64,000 nt of DNA, from NCBI RefSeq assembly GCF_020882245.1, contig NC_083599.1, positions 6,448,001-6,512,000 on the forward strand, in the 5' to 3' direction. The position numbers were made by a program, and so were the translations under genes. This document shows positions 36,517 through 49,045 of this stretch, in pieces. The DNA comes from Rhopalosiphum padi. Lineage: Eukaryota; Arthropoda; Insecta; Hemiptera; Aphididae. The first letter of the stretch is position 1. Each line of letters opens with the position of its first letter. Under the pieces are notes generated by a model. It ran no database searches. It worked only from the letters and a program-made list of their open reading frames with translations, and was not told where the DNA came from.

Positions 36517-36525
36517 TATTTATTT
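36517..36525 (-). terminator. Poly(A) signal for the minus-strand terminal exon
   Basis: On the plus strand this reads TTTATTTATT, giving AATAAATAAA on the minus strand about 20 bases past the TAG stop of the candidate exon at 36543. Confidence 0.35.
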
Positions 36526-36542
36526 TTAGTATTAGTAATTTA

Positions 36543-36718
36543 CTATACATTTTGATTAGTAATTATTGTTTTTTTTTCTAGCTTTGTTATTTCAAATTTA
36601 CTATTTTGTCTTTCACCAAATTTAGTTAGGTACTCTTGTTCTTCAGTAAGAGGTTCCACATCAGTGAAGAGCAATGCTAGTTTTTTTCTTTCTTTGTATA
36701 TTTTCACATGTATAATAC
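36543..36718 (-). CDS. Candidate terminal exon of an unknown minus-strand gene
   Basis: On the minus strand a long pyrimidine tract and CTATATTGCTAG precede 176 nt of open frame in phase 1, ending in TAG at 36543. It is charged and helix-like: KIYKERKKLALLFTDVEPL, then TEEQEYLTKFGERQ and KFEITKLEKKT. A minus-strand AATAAA near 36517-36525 follows directly, as expected for a last exon. No upstream exon could be paired with it. The protein family is not recognised. Confidence 0.42.
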
Positions 36719-38833
36719 CTAGCAATATAGAAAAAAAAAATTACTATTACTTAGAAATATCAATTCTGCTTATTGTTAATTAGATAGGAAAATTTGATAA
36801 AATAATGAATATTTAGGTTACATATTTATAAATAATATTATATTATCTTGAATAATAATAATTAATGATTATCAACTAATTTTATATAAATTGAAAAATT
36901 TTATTTGAATTTGGGCTTAATAGTTAAAATCCAACTGCAGATTATAATACAATAATTTGTTTTAGTAAAAGGTAATGGGAAAAAAATATTTAAATCGTAC
37001 ATACTGCATATATTGAAATATTTTGTAATTAAATTTATAAATTAGTTTGACTTTATTAGTAATCTTAAATAATCTTTATAAACTTAATTTCAATAAACAA
37101 TACTTAATAGGTATATAAATTATTTTTAAAATAAACTTTATTTTTTAATTAATTAATAATAATTTAACAAAATATAATAAGTAATAATAAACCATTAAAA
37201 TATTTTTATTATGAAATTTCTTCTGAAAATTGCAGATAGCCCAAAATTCTCATTTAAAAAATCTCTAAAATGAAATTTTATTAGGTAATGAAAATCTTCT
37301 ACTAAAATCATTTGTAGGTAACTAAAAATGTATTAGTATATTAATTTATTAAAACAATTTCCAGTTAACGGTATTTAAGGTAATTTATATAAGTAGGTAC
37401 CTAAGTACCTATTACATATCGAGTTTTGAGATTTTAATTAAACAAGTCATTAATTGTATACCAAATTAACAAAATAATAAATAACGGAAATTTTTGCACG
37501 TTTGAAGTAGTTTTATACTATTTTATATACGTAATCGTCTTTACATAATTATAGTTAATACAAACTTTTATAATGTCAATATATATTGTATAGGCGGCAT
37601 AGTAAGTATAGGCGTCCTTTGCATCGATATGTACTCTACATTTCCATACCAGGAATAATATCGTGAACCCATCTTACAAACACCAGTAAAAATATTATTA
37701 TTTTTGGCCATCCCTACCAGCAGAGATTTATTTTATAATATTATATAATATTTGTTAATTCACCTAATATATTTAATACATTCTTATTTTTAAATAATTA
37801 TTTTATAGAATTCCGGTTTTAAGAATTTATAAGTGTACTTATAAAAACAAAATTTTTATAATACTTGTATTTAAGAACGTCCCGTGATAGAATGAACTTC
37901 ATTTTTCAAATGATAAGTATTCTTTCATACCAATATACAATTTTTAAGTAAGTCATTTAAAAAAAAAATCCCAATATACATATATAAATCAAATTTCGAG
38001 TACTAGCAGACTTATTAAATTTTTGATATTTTGAAAATATTTATTATGCGTTTTAGCCAGTACAGAACTATAATAAAATATAGAAAATAAAATTTAATTA
38101 AAAATGATAAATGGAATTTAATGGTAGGAATTTCAGATATTATGTGAGAATGGAATGTAAAAGGGGTTGATTTAGGTAGTCGATAAACTATCATAAGTAA
38201 ACGCCATAGGAAAACGTGTGTTTAGTGTTGTATTATATTAATTATTTTGTGATAGTATCGTTGAAGCGTAGCTAGCCTGTGACATGTTTAACTTTATGAA
38301 ATAGATACGAAATAATGCATTATCAGTTACAATTTTGGGTGACAGCGGTTACTTCAATGTGTTATAAATTTATAATATTATAGGTATTTGAGTATTTAAA
38401 ATAATATAATATGGAGTGGTATGATAGGACGAGTAGAGCCTGATTAATAATAATGTAATTATTTATAAAAATGTATTTTCTATGTCCTGTAAGGATGATT
38501 GATTATTAATTTCAGATATTTTTTAAATTGAAAAAATAATTTGGTCTATTCAAAAACTGTATGTTATTTTTTTTTTTTTGTTATACATTGATTTAATATG
38601 AATCGGATCTAGAAATATTTAAAGTATTTACATATATTATTGTGGAATCGTAATCCTATATTATCTTTTATTTACTAATTACTTAATATTTATATTTTTA
38701 TAGGAATTTACTTATATTTTTGATCGTTCATAAAACTGAAAATGTTTGTATATAAATTTGATTGTATATTTTATAATTTAATTAATAAAATAAAATATAT
38801 TATTATATTATATATACCTACTCCGAATATCAG
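36719..38833. other. AT-rich DNA, no supported gene
   Basis: A minus-strand mini-frame near 37565-37668 (MGSRYYSWYGNV...) was noted but lacks support. 38150-38300 is mildly GC-richer. Poly-T at 38568-38580. Confidence 0.45.
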
Positions 38834-38901
38834 TTGTAAGACCCGATCGCCAACCACTTATTGTATGTGCCATCGTAAAGCTGTCGTATTTGAATCACCA
38901 G
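38834..38901 (+). CDS. Possible 68-bp internal exon
   Basis: The segment lies between AATATCAG and a GTATTG donor and is markedly GC-richer than its flanks. In phase 1 to 0 it reads VRPDRQPLIVCAIVKLSYL and onward with no stop. The opposite strand is also open, so strand and coding status are uncertain. The acceptor lacks a good pyrimidine tract. Confidence 0.25.
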
Positions 38902-40648
38902 GTATTGTTTTAGTATTATTTATTATATTTAGGATAGTATTCGTTCTGTATACGATGGATCGATGGAGTATATTAATAACAAGTATGAAAACGATTAAAC
39001 ACGAATATAATATAATATTATTATTACTGTTATTATAAGTGATTTTTTTTTATTCTTAATAATATTATAAATACAGTTGTTTTCGTGAAATAATAAACAA
39101 GGTCAATCGGAAATAATAATAATAAATATATTTAAAAAAATATGATTAACAACGATTATCGAGTTCTATTTATACATGATAACGGTCAATTTGAAAATAA
39201 TAACGAAAATAAGAAATATTTTTTTGTCTCCTGAAAATGTTTGACTTCATTTTCACAATTGACAAAAACCGTACAAAAAACGTATATTTGTATTAATATT
39301 ATTATTATTATTATTATATGATGTGTAATAATATTGCATCTTATATTCGTAAGTCGGTGCGTATAATATAGGCAATATCGGTACAAGATCGATATTTTCG
39401 GACAGTGTATAATTCCGGCTAAACAAATTCGGCATAGTATTATTTCATTACGATACGTACAATAATTAACGTACAAAGGCGAACAATGGCTGCGTGAATC
39501 CTTGAATTTTAAATCGCACAACAGCCGATCGACTGTCTGCTTTATATTATGTCACAGTGGAATTATCATAATGAATCCATTTTATCCAGTTGCGGTTAAT
39601 TCTGTCTTCTTTTCACTAGCGATATTATAGAATCGACAAAAAAACAAAATCGATTAATAATGTTTATTGAACGATTGTTTTGTATTTGTGTGTTTGGTCG
39701 TATGTAGGGGATGGGGAGGCGTTAAGCATACGTGTCGTTCACAAAACAAAACAAAAAAACACTACCAATTAAAACCGTTATTGACGACCATCATAATAAT
39801 ATTGTATTATTATTATTCAACTAAAATTCGATACGCGTCAATATTGTTCTCCGATAATATTCACTCGCCGTTTGATAATTGAAAACTATTTAGAATTTGT
39901 GTAACAATTAAAAAATGTTTTGTAAATTACTCGTAATGTAATGCGGGATCGTTAAGATTTTAAAAATCTTTGCAGAGGAACTAACTATTTTTTATCGAAC
40001 GAATACTTTTGATTGCTTCGATTCAATTATATCTTACACTTGTAAGTGCAGAACAACCATTTAAAGCTAAAATATTTTTCCTAATTTGTATAATTGATTA
40101 TTATTCAAAGAAAAAATCAAAACATTGGTTATTTCTTTTATTGACGATCCATCCCAATTAAATGATTTTATGTAGAAAGTTAATAAAATAATTATTGTAT
40201 TTTTTTTTTATAATTATTAAATGTATAATATATATTTTAAATGTAAATATGTTGTATAAATGTATTCAAACTTTATACAATATCATGCAAAGTATTCTAA
40301 TCCTTTATTTAAGTATGTATAAATATCTAAATGGATTATTTATAATATTGAGGTTGAACGAATTGCCAGGACCTTTCATTATTAAATTTCCATATTGTTG
40401 TCAAAATGTGATACTTTTATCAAGAAAATTATTCGCGAAGGTAGTTAATTTGCAACTACGTGGGTATATTCGGTGTCTTAGATAGTTTTTGAAAAATATT
40501 TTATTTAAAAATACGAGAGATGATCTATCTAAAACATTTATTAGTATAACCTAACCTATATAAGTATTATCTGAAGAATTTTTCGCTACACTGTTGTATT
40601 GTCGAACAGAGATCTCGCAGGTCCCGTTATAAGGTATGTGTATATCAT
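38902..40648. other. AT-rich DNA with GC-richer patches, no supported gene
   Basis: 39330-39560 and 39660-39760 are more balanced in GC but hold only shadow-like frames on both strands. An ATT run lies at 39298-39317. 40195-40485 is an AT-driven chance frame. Confidence 0.45.
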
Positions 40649-40720
40649 CAGTGGCTGGTTCCCAAACTTTTTTACCGCCCACTTAAGAAAAATCTGACAG
40701 ATGAGACACTCCCTCTCATA
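40649..40720 (+). repeat. Solitary hAT-like terminal sequence
   Basis: CAGTGGCTGGTTCCCAAACTT, continuing TTTTTACCGCCCAC, resembles the CAGTGGTTCCCAAACTTTTT ends common in Tip100/Charlie-type hAT elements. No inverted partner was seen within a few kilobases, so it is probably a truncated copy. Confidence 0.4.
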
Positions 40721-41742
40721 AAGAAAAAAAATATTGGACAAAAGTATGTAATGGAAAATCTATTTATTGTTTATAATAAGTTATAAGTATATATTTTTAT
40801 TTAAAACAGTATGTAAATTAATATTTCAAAGTAAGTAGCTGTAATTCATATAATACAAAATTTTCATTTAAAAACATCAAATTTCTTAAAAAAATGTTTT
40901 TTAAAAACACATATATTTGTGAATAAAACTACCTTATACAGTATATGTGTAATTAAAATAACAATATTATATTTATAATATTTGTATGTATTTAATATTT
41001 ATTGTATACTATTACGCAATTTTCTAGAAATGAATCGACACGTCGCACCATAAATTTCTTATCGAATCAAAAATTAAAATATCGCACCGTATTCTTCCGC
41101 TATAATATATTTCAATCCCGTTCACCAATAAGCATGACGTGTCACACGAACCCATTTGAACGTTTTCTGACGACGCGTTAAATTTTCAAAAATTATAAAA
41201 TGTGTATTAATAAATTTAAAGGTTTTCGTGCGCGATTATTGTTATTATCGTAGTATAATTTGACCAAGTCACTTCCAAAACGGACGACCCGTGGGAATTG
41301 GAACCAACAGAAAACATAATATTATTACATGTGTAACTCATACACACGAGTCAGTAGTTTTATTTGTGTAACCTAAAATAAAATAATACTCATATTATTA
41401 TTATCATTCTGAATAGTAGACTGTAATGACTGCATTGCGTTCATAAATTAACTTTATATTTGTTTTACATCGTCACAACTTCGTCGTATTTTTTTGGTGG
41501 TTAATATCCATATTGGGGTACTTAAAATATATTAGGAGAGGAGATTTTTTTTTCTGAATTTTCTGGAAAATTAGTTTTAAAATAATGTATTTATGTTTCA
41601 GTGGAAAAATATAATATGAATATTTGATGTTCGTTTCAATGAATAAATCATAATTAACTATTAAAATTATGTAATAGTGTTATAACCGTTAAAAGGTACA
41701 ACATTTTACATTGTTTCTAAAGATTTTTGATTGGTGTTACAG
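40721..41742. other. AT-rich DNA, no supported gene
   Basis: 41030-41310 is GC-richer and rich in ACG/CGT words, perhaps regulatory, but no exon borders were convincing. Confidence 0.4.
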
Positions 41743-41820
41743 CCGTCGTTTGAATGATGAAAGACTGGAAGTGGCGTATCTGTGTATGAAGGGTGAAGGG
41801 CATTTTCAACCACTTTTTAG
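41743..41820 (+). CDS. Strong candidate internal exon, 78 bp, gene unknown
   Basis: It is bounded by a good acceptor (TTGATTGGTGTTACAG) and a GTTAAG donor and is far more GC-rich than its flanks. It is a symmetrical phase 2-2 exon of 26 codons. In frame it reads RRLNDERLEVAYLCMKGEGH and then FQPLF, a mix of charged and hydrophobic residues typical of a folded domain. I do not recognise the domain. It implies a plus-strand gene with long introns crossing this region; no partner exon could be assigned with confidence. Confidence 0.5.
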
Positions 41821-44800
41821 GTTAAGTTTCAATCACCATCTTGAATCTTCTAAAGTTTTTGTTTTAAAATTTTCGTTTTCATTATTTGGCGTTTTAAGTT
41901 ACACGCTTTTTTTTATATATCACTTATACAATTCGATAAGTGAATCATTTTAATCCGTATTTATTATCACGTGGTCAAGGTGTATTTATAAAATTATACA
42001 TCTTACAGTCTTGAGTCTTCTTTACATCATGCTCGTAATTTAATAATCATAGTTGCAAATTGTATATTTGATATCCATCCAGCCAAGTTTATATTAAGAG
42101 CTATGGTTATATTGTAAATACTAAATAGTTTATTATAATATTACATAGCTTCTATAGTTTATGTTGAGCTTTTCTTTTCGACATTGAGGAGATTTGGTCT
42201 TATTTATTTTATTTGAATATATTAAAATATCCATTTACTATCTTAAAATTGTAATTAAAATTATTTTAATAATCTTATTTACTTAGGTATAGGTAATTTT
42301 ATTGTAATTTTGTGGTTTATGTCACTTCATGTGTGAATTATAATATTAATTACTACGGCTTTGCATTTTTAAACATAATAGGTCAACAACTTGGTAAAGG
42401 TGAAATATAAGCGAAAAATGATTCGTTATGTATGAAATGCTTAGAATGTTTAATATTTATAGGCACAAAAGTATTCAAGCTAATGAAATAATAGACATGT
42501 TTGTCGGAAGAAAATATCATTATAGATTTTGTATTTAATAAAATTCTATTAAGTACTATAAAAATGTATTTATAGTACTCGTAGTATTGTACAAGTATGT
42601 GAAAAAGTACACATTTATTTTAATATACAAATCAACAGGTATGTTCATTGTATTTGTTTATTGTTTCGAAATTTGGATGAGTAGTATATGAGTTATAAGT
42701 ATTTAAAATGTAGGTACGCAGAGTAGTAAACCAACATTTTGCGGTGAACCCTCTTATTGTCTGATCATTTAAACTTTATATATTTATAACTTATAAGATA
42801 CTCGTCCTAATTACGATTTTTATGTATTGAAATACTCCGAAAAATATTTTGCTTAGGAATATGAAATCAAAAATGTATATAGCCCTTCATAAAAATAAAA
42901 AACTTAAAAATATAATTTTATTTCGACTGGAAATTATGTAAAAAAATATGAAAAAATATTTTCAAAAACAAATAACGAGCACTGGTTCGATTAAAAAACC
43001 GTTCTGTTTATAATGTTATACTGTATATTTATAAGCGTGATAGTTTTTAATGGTTTAGATAAGTAAGGAAAATACGGAACCAATATATTTGTACATCATG
43101 ATAATTACGATAATATTAATAAGAACCCATACATTTTTACTGTCAGACTCATTTGGATCAAATAGTTTGAATAAATTCGCCCAGACCGCTCAATTCAAAC
43201 ATAACTACTATATTTAATTTGGGTGCAACTGGTTTTAATGTAGTGTATCTTAAACATTTTCAGTAAATAAACTCATGTGGGGCATTACCTCCATTTAAAA
43301 AAATTATATATTTGATATGTATTATAATATAAAATTAGTAATTTAATACATAAAAGTGTGTTTCATCTATATTTTAATAACTGTTTCACAATTTGGCGTG
43401 CAAGCGAGTTGTCATAAAATGTAGCAATATATGTGTGCAAATGAGTCTCCACCTTTTTATTAAAAATATTAAAACGTTAAGCGATGAATGGTAATATAAG
43501 GTCAGGCTGCTTTATTTTGTGTATTTATTTTGCAAATAGTCATATTGTCGCAGTAATGTTATTAGATGTCAGTTTATTATTACCATATCTCCATATCCAT
43601 ACCTTTCTCTATAATTTTGTTGTTTTATGTAATGGTCCGCAACAATGTTGTCTAAACTTTGAATTAATTAGTTATTAATTTATTGGTTAATAAAAAAAAC
43701 TATTCTAGTGTAGCTTTATGTATACTATGGAAAATACTTATACTAATTAAGTATAATTAAGTATAAGATCACCTAGATTTTGCCTCAATCATTGATGGAA
43801 TAACAAATCGTAGTGTTGATGATTGAATTCGTTGATAAAAATAGATCACTGTAAATATTTTGCTGTTACTGTATGTTAATTATTTTTTTCGTGAGTCATA
43901 CAATTGTATTATAATAGCTCGGAACAGAAGTGAGTTTTTAATTTATGATAAAACATATTAGTAAAAGTTAGAAAGCTTTGTAATATTGTAATACGGATGC
44001 TTTGTATTTAAATATTGAAATATTATTCGCTACTCATCCTGCTGTAAGTCCGGATTATGTACACGTGTGTTTTAAATGTGGTGATTAAAGAGATTAATGA
44101 ATACGGCGTTTCCCTATACAGACCAAAAAGCAAACTACGACGCCTGATAAATCGGACATTATTATTATTATTTGTTAAGAATTTAAAATTAAATATCGAT
44201 TGTTATTAGCCTAATCTTACATACGAATAAGTATAATTTACAACATATAAAATGTTATGAAAATATTTAAATTTTTCATTATTTCTAGATCAAATTTATG
44301 TTTTGATTAAGTTCATTTGTTGCTTAGATATTATTTATTCGCTGGGTACTTGATGAAGTGAAGATGGATTATTGACAATTTTGTATGCTTTTGTTTGCTT
44401 AGAGAAGTTGAATACTAAATGTTTACGGCTGAAGCATCTTCCATTTTGCATTGTCTATATTAAATTTTAAGTATTCTTAATGTATAACTTTTTCTTTTTA
44501 AACTTATTTTCGCAAAACATGAACCCAGCTCATCCGTCTTCAAGCATATCTTTGCTTATTGGATGAGCTTGCAAACATGTTTTTAATATCTTGTATTTTT
44601 TTTTGTATGTTTGATAAAATAAATATTATTATTATTATTATTATTTTTAGTATAGAACTTCACAAATATTCAAAATATATTAATATTACCTAATAATATT
44701 TCTATACTATTAAGTCTATATTAATAATATTTTTTAGTTAAGCAATTAACATTGTCAATCGGTAATCAATATTTCTCATATCAGATCTGTCTTTTTATTT

Positions 44801-45560
44801 ATCATTTATTTATAAAATAATTTTTAATATAGTACATAATATTCATAGACGTGCGCAAGCTCAAAAAGTAGATAGTGTCCAAATATTACCAAAATTCTAT
44901 ACCTATTAAATCTATAATACTTTTTTAAACTTAATGTGCTTTTAATGAATATTTATATTTAATAAAAAAATACAAGTTTCACACATAATACATTGTTTCC
45001 GAAAGAATAGTCATAGCAGATTAACATTAAAATTAAAATACAATCAAAAAGAAAACAAATTAATAATGGTATCAATAATATTGATAATGAAATGTAATCC
45101 ATTGAACAATTGATTTCTCAATACACAACTACAATATTAACTAAAAATAGTTTACAATACATAGTAATAGCCACTATACGTCTATACGCTAAACTGTAAT
45201 CAAACTTTTAACTATATAGTTCATAAAATGAATTATTCTAATTTTTCAAATTCACTTTAAAAATATAATCTAAAATTGACTTTAGCAATTTAAGTATATA
45301 TTTATTACATTAATTTATATTGTAAATTAATATATGGATAATTTTATTGAGACGTTGGGTATTTTAGACCAAGCAAAAATCATAGGGCGTGTCTGAGCAC
45401 ACATTACATGCTTATAGTAATATATTTACAATACAACAATATTAATAAATAATAACTAATTCAAAATTATTTGTTGTACTTGTATTTTAGAACTTTTTTT
45501 AACATATTTTGATAATTTTAATAACTAAAACACTTCGATTCTTACTTATAAAGTAAGAAT
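41821..45560. other. AT-rich DNA, no supported gene
   Basis: Probably intronic if 41743-41820 is real. A small inverted repeat (AGCTCATCC and GGATGAGCT) lies at 44527-44570. An ATT run lies at 44625-44645. The frame at 43484-43678 is Leu/Ile/Tyr-rich and has no splice support. Confidence 0.45.
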
Positions 45561-45602
45561 CAGTTAGGTTCAAACGCGGTTCGCAATCCATATGCACCTC
45601 TA

Positions 45603-45695
45603 ATAACCTTGGCTGCAATTTATACGTCCTTTTAAAAAACGTAGGCAGCAACTCGTACTTTATTTAGGGATTGGGTGGCAATTCGTACCCATACC
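45603..45695. repeat. Tandem repeat arm with 33-bp modules
   Basis: Successive units begin GGCTGCAATTTATACG, GGCAGCAACTCGTAC and GGCAATTCGTACCC, spaced 33 bp apart. The layout resembles one arm of the foldback-like element at 3163-3758, with a different core word. No inverted partner arm was found nearby. Confidence 0.5.
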
Positions 45696-47465
45696 GATAA
45701 TTTTAAGTTAGTGAAATAATAGGATAGGCTAGTTTCATGTATAAAAAAATTTGAATTGATAAAAAACTTAAATAAATGTATATGAACTTTTAACTTAACT
45801 GTTATTTATTTATTTTTATTGTTATTTACACCATCTGTACCTCATAGGTACAATAAAAGTATTAGCTTAAGTATAAAAAACTAAATACATGAATAATCTT
45901 GATAAAAGTGGCCACCCAGTGATGACACTTTTAAGTGAATGTTTTTAAATTTATTTATGTATATCATACAACAACATATTATAAATTGTTGACCTCGAAC
46001 ACAGGTGCACGTAAAATAAAATATAAAATCCACTAAAATTATAAGCCAACGGTTTCTGTTTTATACCTTAGCTACTTAAAACTTTTTACTGCAGCGCTTG
46101 ATTATAATATGTTTTTGTAAGAATAAAACGATACGATAACGGGGAGGAAATATTTAATTACATTAATATATTACAATATTAATCCTGTGGTTATATTGTT
46201 ATAAGATTACAAAAATATAAAACACGGCGTGCGTCTTATAAAATATTATCGAAACTCTAGTCATCGATATCGAGAACGTCGTCATGGACATAATATTATT
46301 TTATAAATCAATTATTACCTTGTCCTTATCGATTAACAATGTGATAAATCCAATGGTTTTACATACAATTTAAATATCTGTTTTATAGTTATTTGTAAAT
46401 AATTTGGTACTCATTTAGAAAAAATTATTATTAATTTGATAAACTTATAAATCACATACATTAGAATTTTGAATAAAATCTTTATAAAAGGGAAAAGCTG
46501 TAACAAGTGTGCCTGGTAATAGAATCGATCAACATACGTATATAACGTATATCTTATATTATATAATCGTAATATATCGGGAGAAAATTATTAATTTTAT
46601 TCTTGGTATATATTAAATTAATTATTTAGAAACTGTAGTTTACCATTACCGTGAACAACTTGGTACCTACTCATTTAGAAAAAAATTGTAATTCGTATTA
46701 AAATTAAAATTAAAATTTAAAAAAAGCTCACCAACAGCATAATATTTAGTCTATTAACACTCGTTTTACATGGTTAACTAACAACACCAATGTATTGGTA
46801 ACTGACATTCCTATACCCGTAATCGATAGATTGTAATTACGCGATAACTTTCCATCACAGTAACTATAAATACAAATATCGAAAATTATAAATCGTTCAC
46901 AATAATAACATAATAATTCCTACCTATTCGTATGTTATTATCGTGTATACGTTTTTCGTTACGTAGTTATAATGCAATAATGTATTGTGCGACAGTGCAC
47001 CTATATTTTTTTTAATTGCATTCCTCATGATTTACATTGTTCGAGTATAGTTTTAGTGTCTACAAGCAATTATAATATTATATACGTATAGCACCATAGT
47101 TTAGCAGATGATAACGGTTTAACCCTATGAATAATGAATGTTACGCTAACGCAATCGCACCTTCGTGCATATAATATATTATAGTGACAATATTATACGT
47201 ACAATAGTATAATAATAGTAAAAAAAAAAATATTTCGAGCATCAGCTATATATTGTTATGATTTGATGTAAAAAAAAATCCGTAAAAACTTTTACCAAAA
47301 ATTGGGTGACTAATTGGAAGGCGTCACACCCGCATGTGTTGTCTCTGTCTTATAAGTACGTAACATAGCAAATTTACGCTCAGCAGATCACGTTTGGCTC
47401 CGTCAGTTTAAAAATTAGAGTTAATCGACCTATTATGAAACTTGATGGTAAGAAAATTATCTGTG
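45696..47465. other. AT-rich DNA, no gene seen
   Basis: No exon was supported. A patch at 47310-47420 (GCGTCACACCCGCATGTG, GCAGATCACGTTTGGC) looks like part of a dispersed repeat leading into the hairpin element. Confidence 0.4.
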
Positions 47466-47590
47466 TTTGTATGTTGGTTTTTTACGATAGTTCAATTTTT
47501 TAGCAAGTTATGTGTATATAACATAGCGTAAATTAAAAATGCTCATAAATCACTTAAAAACTTAATAATCGTAAAAACCCAACATACAAA
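47466..47590. repeat. Hairpin-type repeat with 22-bp inverted arms
   Basis: TTTGTATGTTGGTTTTTTACGAT (47466-47488) is mirrored by ATCGTAAAAACCCAACATACAAA (47568-47590) with one or two mismatches. The loop is about 79 bp and AT-rich. This is a short MITE-like or snap-back sequence; no target duplication was established. Confidence 0.6.
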
Positions 47591-48369
47591 CTTAAGCACT
47601 TTATAATTATTACGACTTTGTACGAGAATTTGCCCCGTTCACGTCGTCGATGGCTCGGAGATGCTTTAGCCGATAACTGTGATATATGTATAACAGTGAT
47701 TCACTACCGTCTCGCAGCCATAAGTTAGGGTCGGTGATGGTTGTATTTTAAGTTCAGTACAGCCATGTATTTTACCGGTCGTTGCTTGTCTGTATTTCCC
47801 TTAAAACAGTTAAGACAAAGGAAGAAAAGTGTATCTAATCGATCAGCCGTTGGCCGTATTTACGGACTTCGAGCCGGAGTTGTGCATGTAGTATTGTGAA
47901 ATAACGTTTGGTGATTTTTTATTCATATTTTATGTTTTTGTAGCATCAGATGTTTTATATTGAGTCGATAGATATGTCTGATGTGAATTCTGTATTACTA
48001 TAAAGCTATTTATTTAAGTTTAGTTTATTTTTTTTTTTTTTTTATTACATTTATTCACTTGGTAAATACCGAAAACGTGCAAAAATGCATTAGTCGTCTA
48101 CTCGTCTAGTACATTGTATTATATTTACCAAACACTTTTTCCAAATACGACCACTACATGTATTAATACATTCGATTACTGTATTCATATTCACAGTGAA
48201 TATTTATCACGGCCGTCGTCGCCGCGGCGATATTGTTTTTTTTATAGTTGTTCGTTATTGCACCTATTTGCTATCGTATTATTATTATTTATTATATAAA
48301 TACTCATATAATAGAACAATTTAATCAATTAAAATTATTAATAAAAGTACATACATCACGTCATCATCT
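47591..48369 (+). promoter_or_regulatory. CpG-containing GC-richer region, possible promoter
   Basis: 47630-47900 and 48190-48230 (CGGCCGTCGTCGCCGCGGCG) are the most CpG-rich parts of the right half. No coding frame of note runs through them. They could be a promoter and untranslated first exon of a plus-strand gene, but no TATA/initiator pair was found. Poly-T occurs at about 48028-48044. Confidence 0.25.
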
Positions 48370-49045
48370 CAACCAAATGCAATAGGCCCCCAGACAAATT
48401 AAGAATGGATTGTCCAGGAAAATAAAAAAATCACTCAAACTCATCGACTTTAGAATATCTAAACTTATCAAAATCACAAATTCAACTAATTAAAAAAATT
48501 ATTTGCATGTACTAATAGATTTAAAGTTTACAGTCAACCTGACAACTATGATATTCAAAACACTAAAAGTTCTTCTAATAACATAGAACAAACCAACACA
48601 GAATCTCCAATAAATCTTCTCCTATTTTTATAAAAAGTATGCAAGACTTTCCAGAATTGTGCACAAGTTTAATCGAAATACTTGCAAGAGTTGAAAACTT
48701 TATTTGTAAATCCTCTACGGATTGATTAAAAATCCAAAATAGTACTCTTTAAACATATATGACGCTAATATACTTCCTCAAGGATCAGAATGCTTAATAT
48801 CAGCTTCAACAAGACAAACCAATTCAGGTGATCAGAAACTTACACCCATCAACTCAAACCAGCTCAATCAAATCTAAACTGGAACTCTAAAAATTTGAGG
48901 TTCGTAATGTTACTAATGTTCTTCACAAAGCACGTAAACGTCCTTTACCGCTCTTTTTCGTTGACATGGAACCTTTCTCCTAATCGAATGACATATATAA
49001 GCTTATCTCCATATTCCGCACCAAAATTAAGGTAGATATCTTCAT
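48370..49045 (+). pseudogene. Decayed Jockey-like non-LTR retrotransposon ORF1 (gag) fragment
   Basis: The best-preserved part (48906-49045) reads NVTNVLHKARKRPLPLFFVD then MEPFS, a stop, and SNDIYKLISIF plus RTKIKVD. This matches in style the PRE_C2HC region of insect Jockey/gag-like ORF1 proteins, which normally leads into CCHC zinc knuckles; those are absent here. The upstream 500 bp is Asn/Thr/Gln/Ser-rich in shifting frames with many stops. No ORF2 reverse transcriptase remains. It is an old, 5'- and 3'-truncated copy. Confidence 0.6.

Noticed and set aside
37565..37668. Minus-strand mini-frame MGSRYYSWYGNV
   Set aside because: 34 codons with no promoter, good acceptor or partner; too short to support.
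39186..39521. Minus-strand 111-codon frame
   Set aside because: Overlapping open frames and an ATT-repeat-encoded Ile run show it is compositional.
45555..45585. tRNA-like GGTTCAAACGCGG motif
   Set aside because: Resembles a B-box, but no A-box, anticodon arm or acceptor stem can be folded around it.
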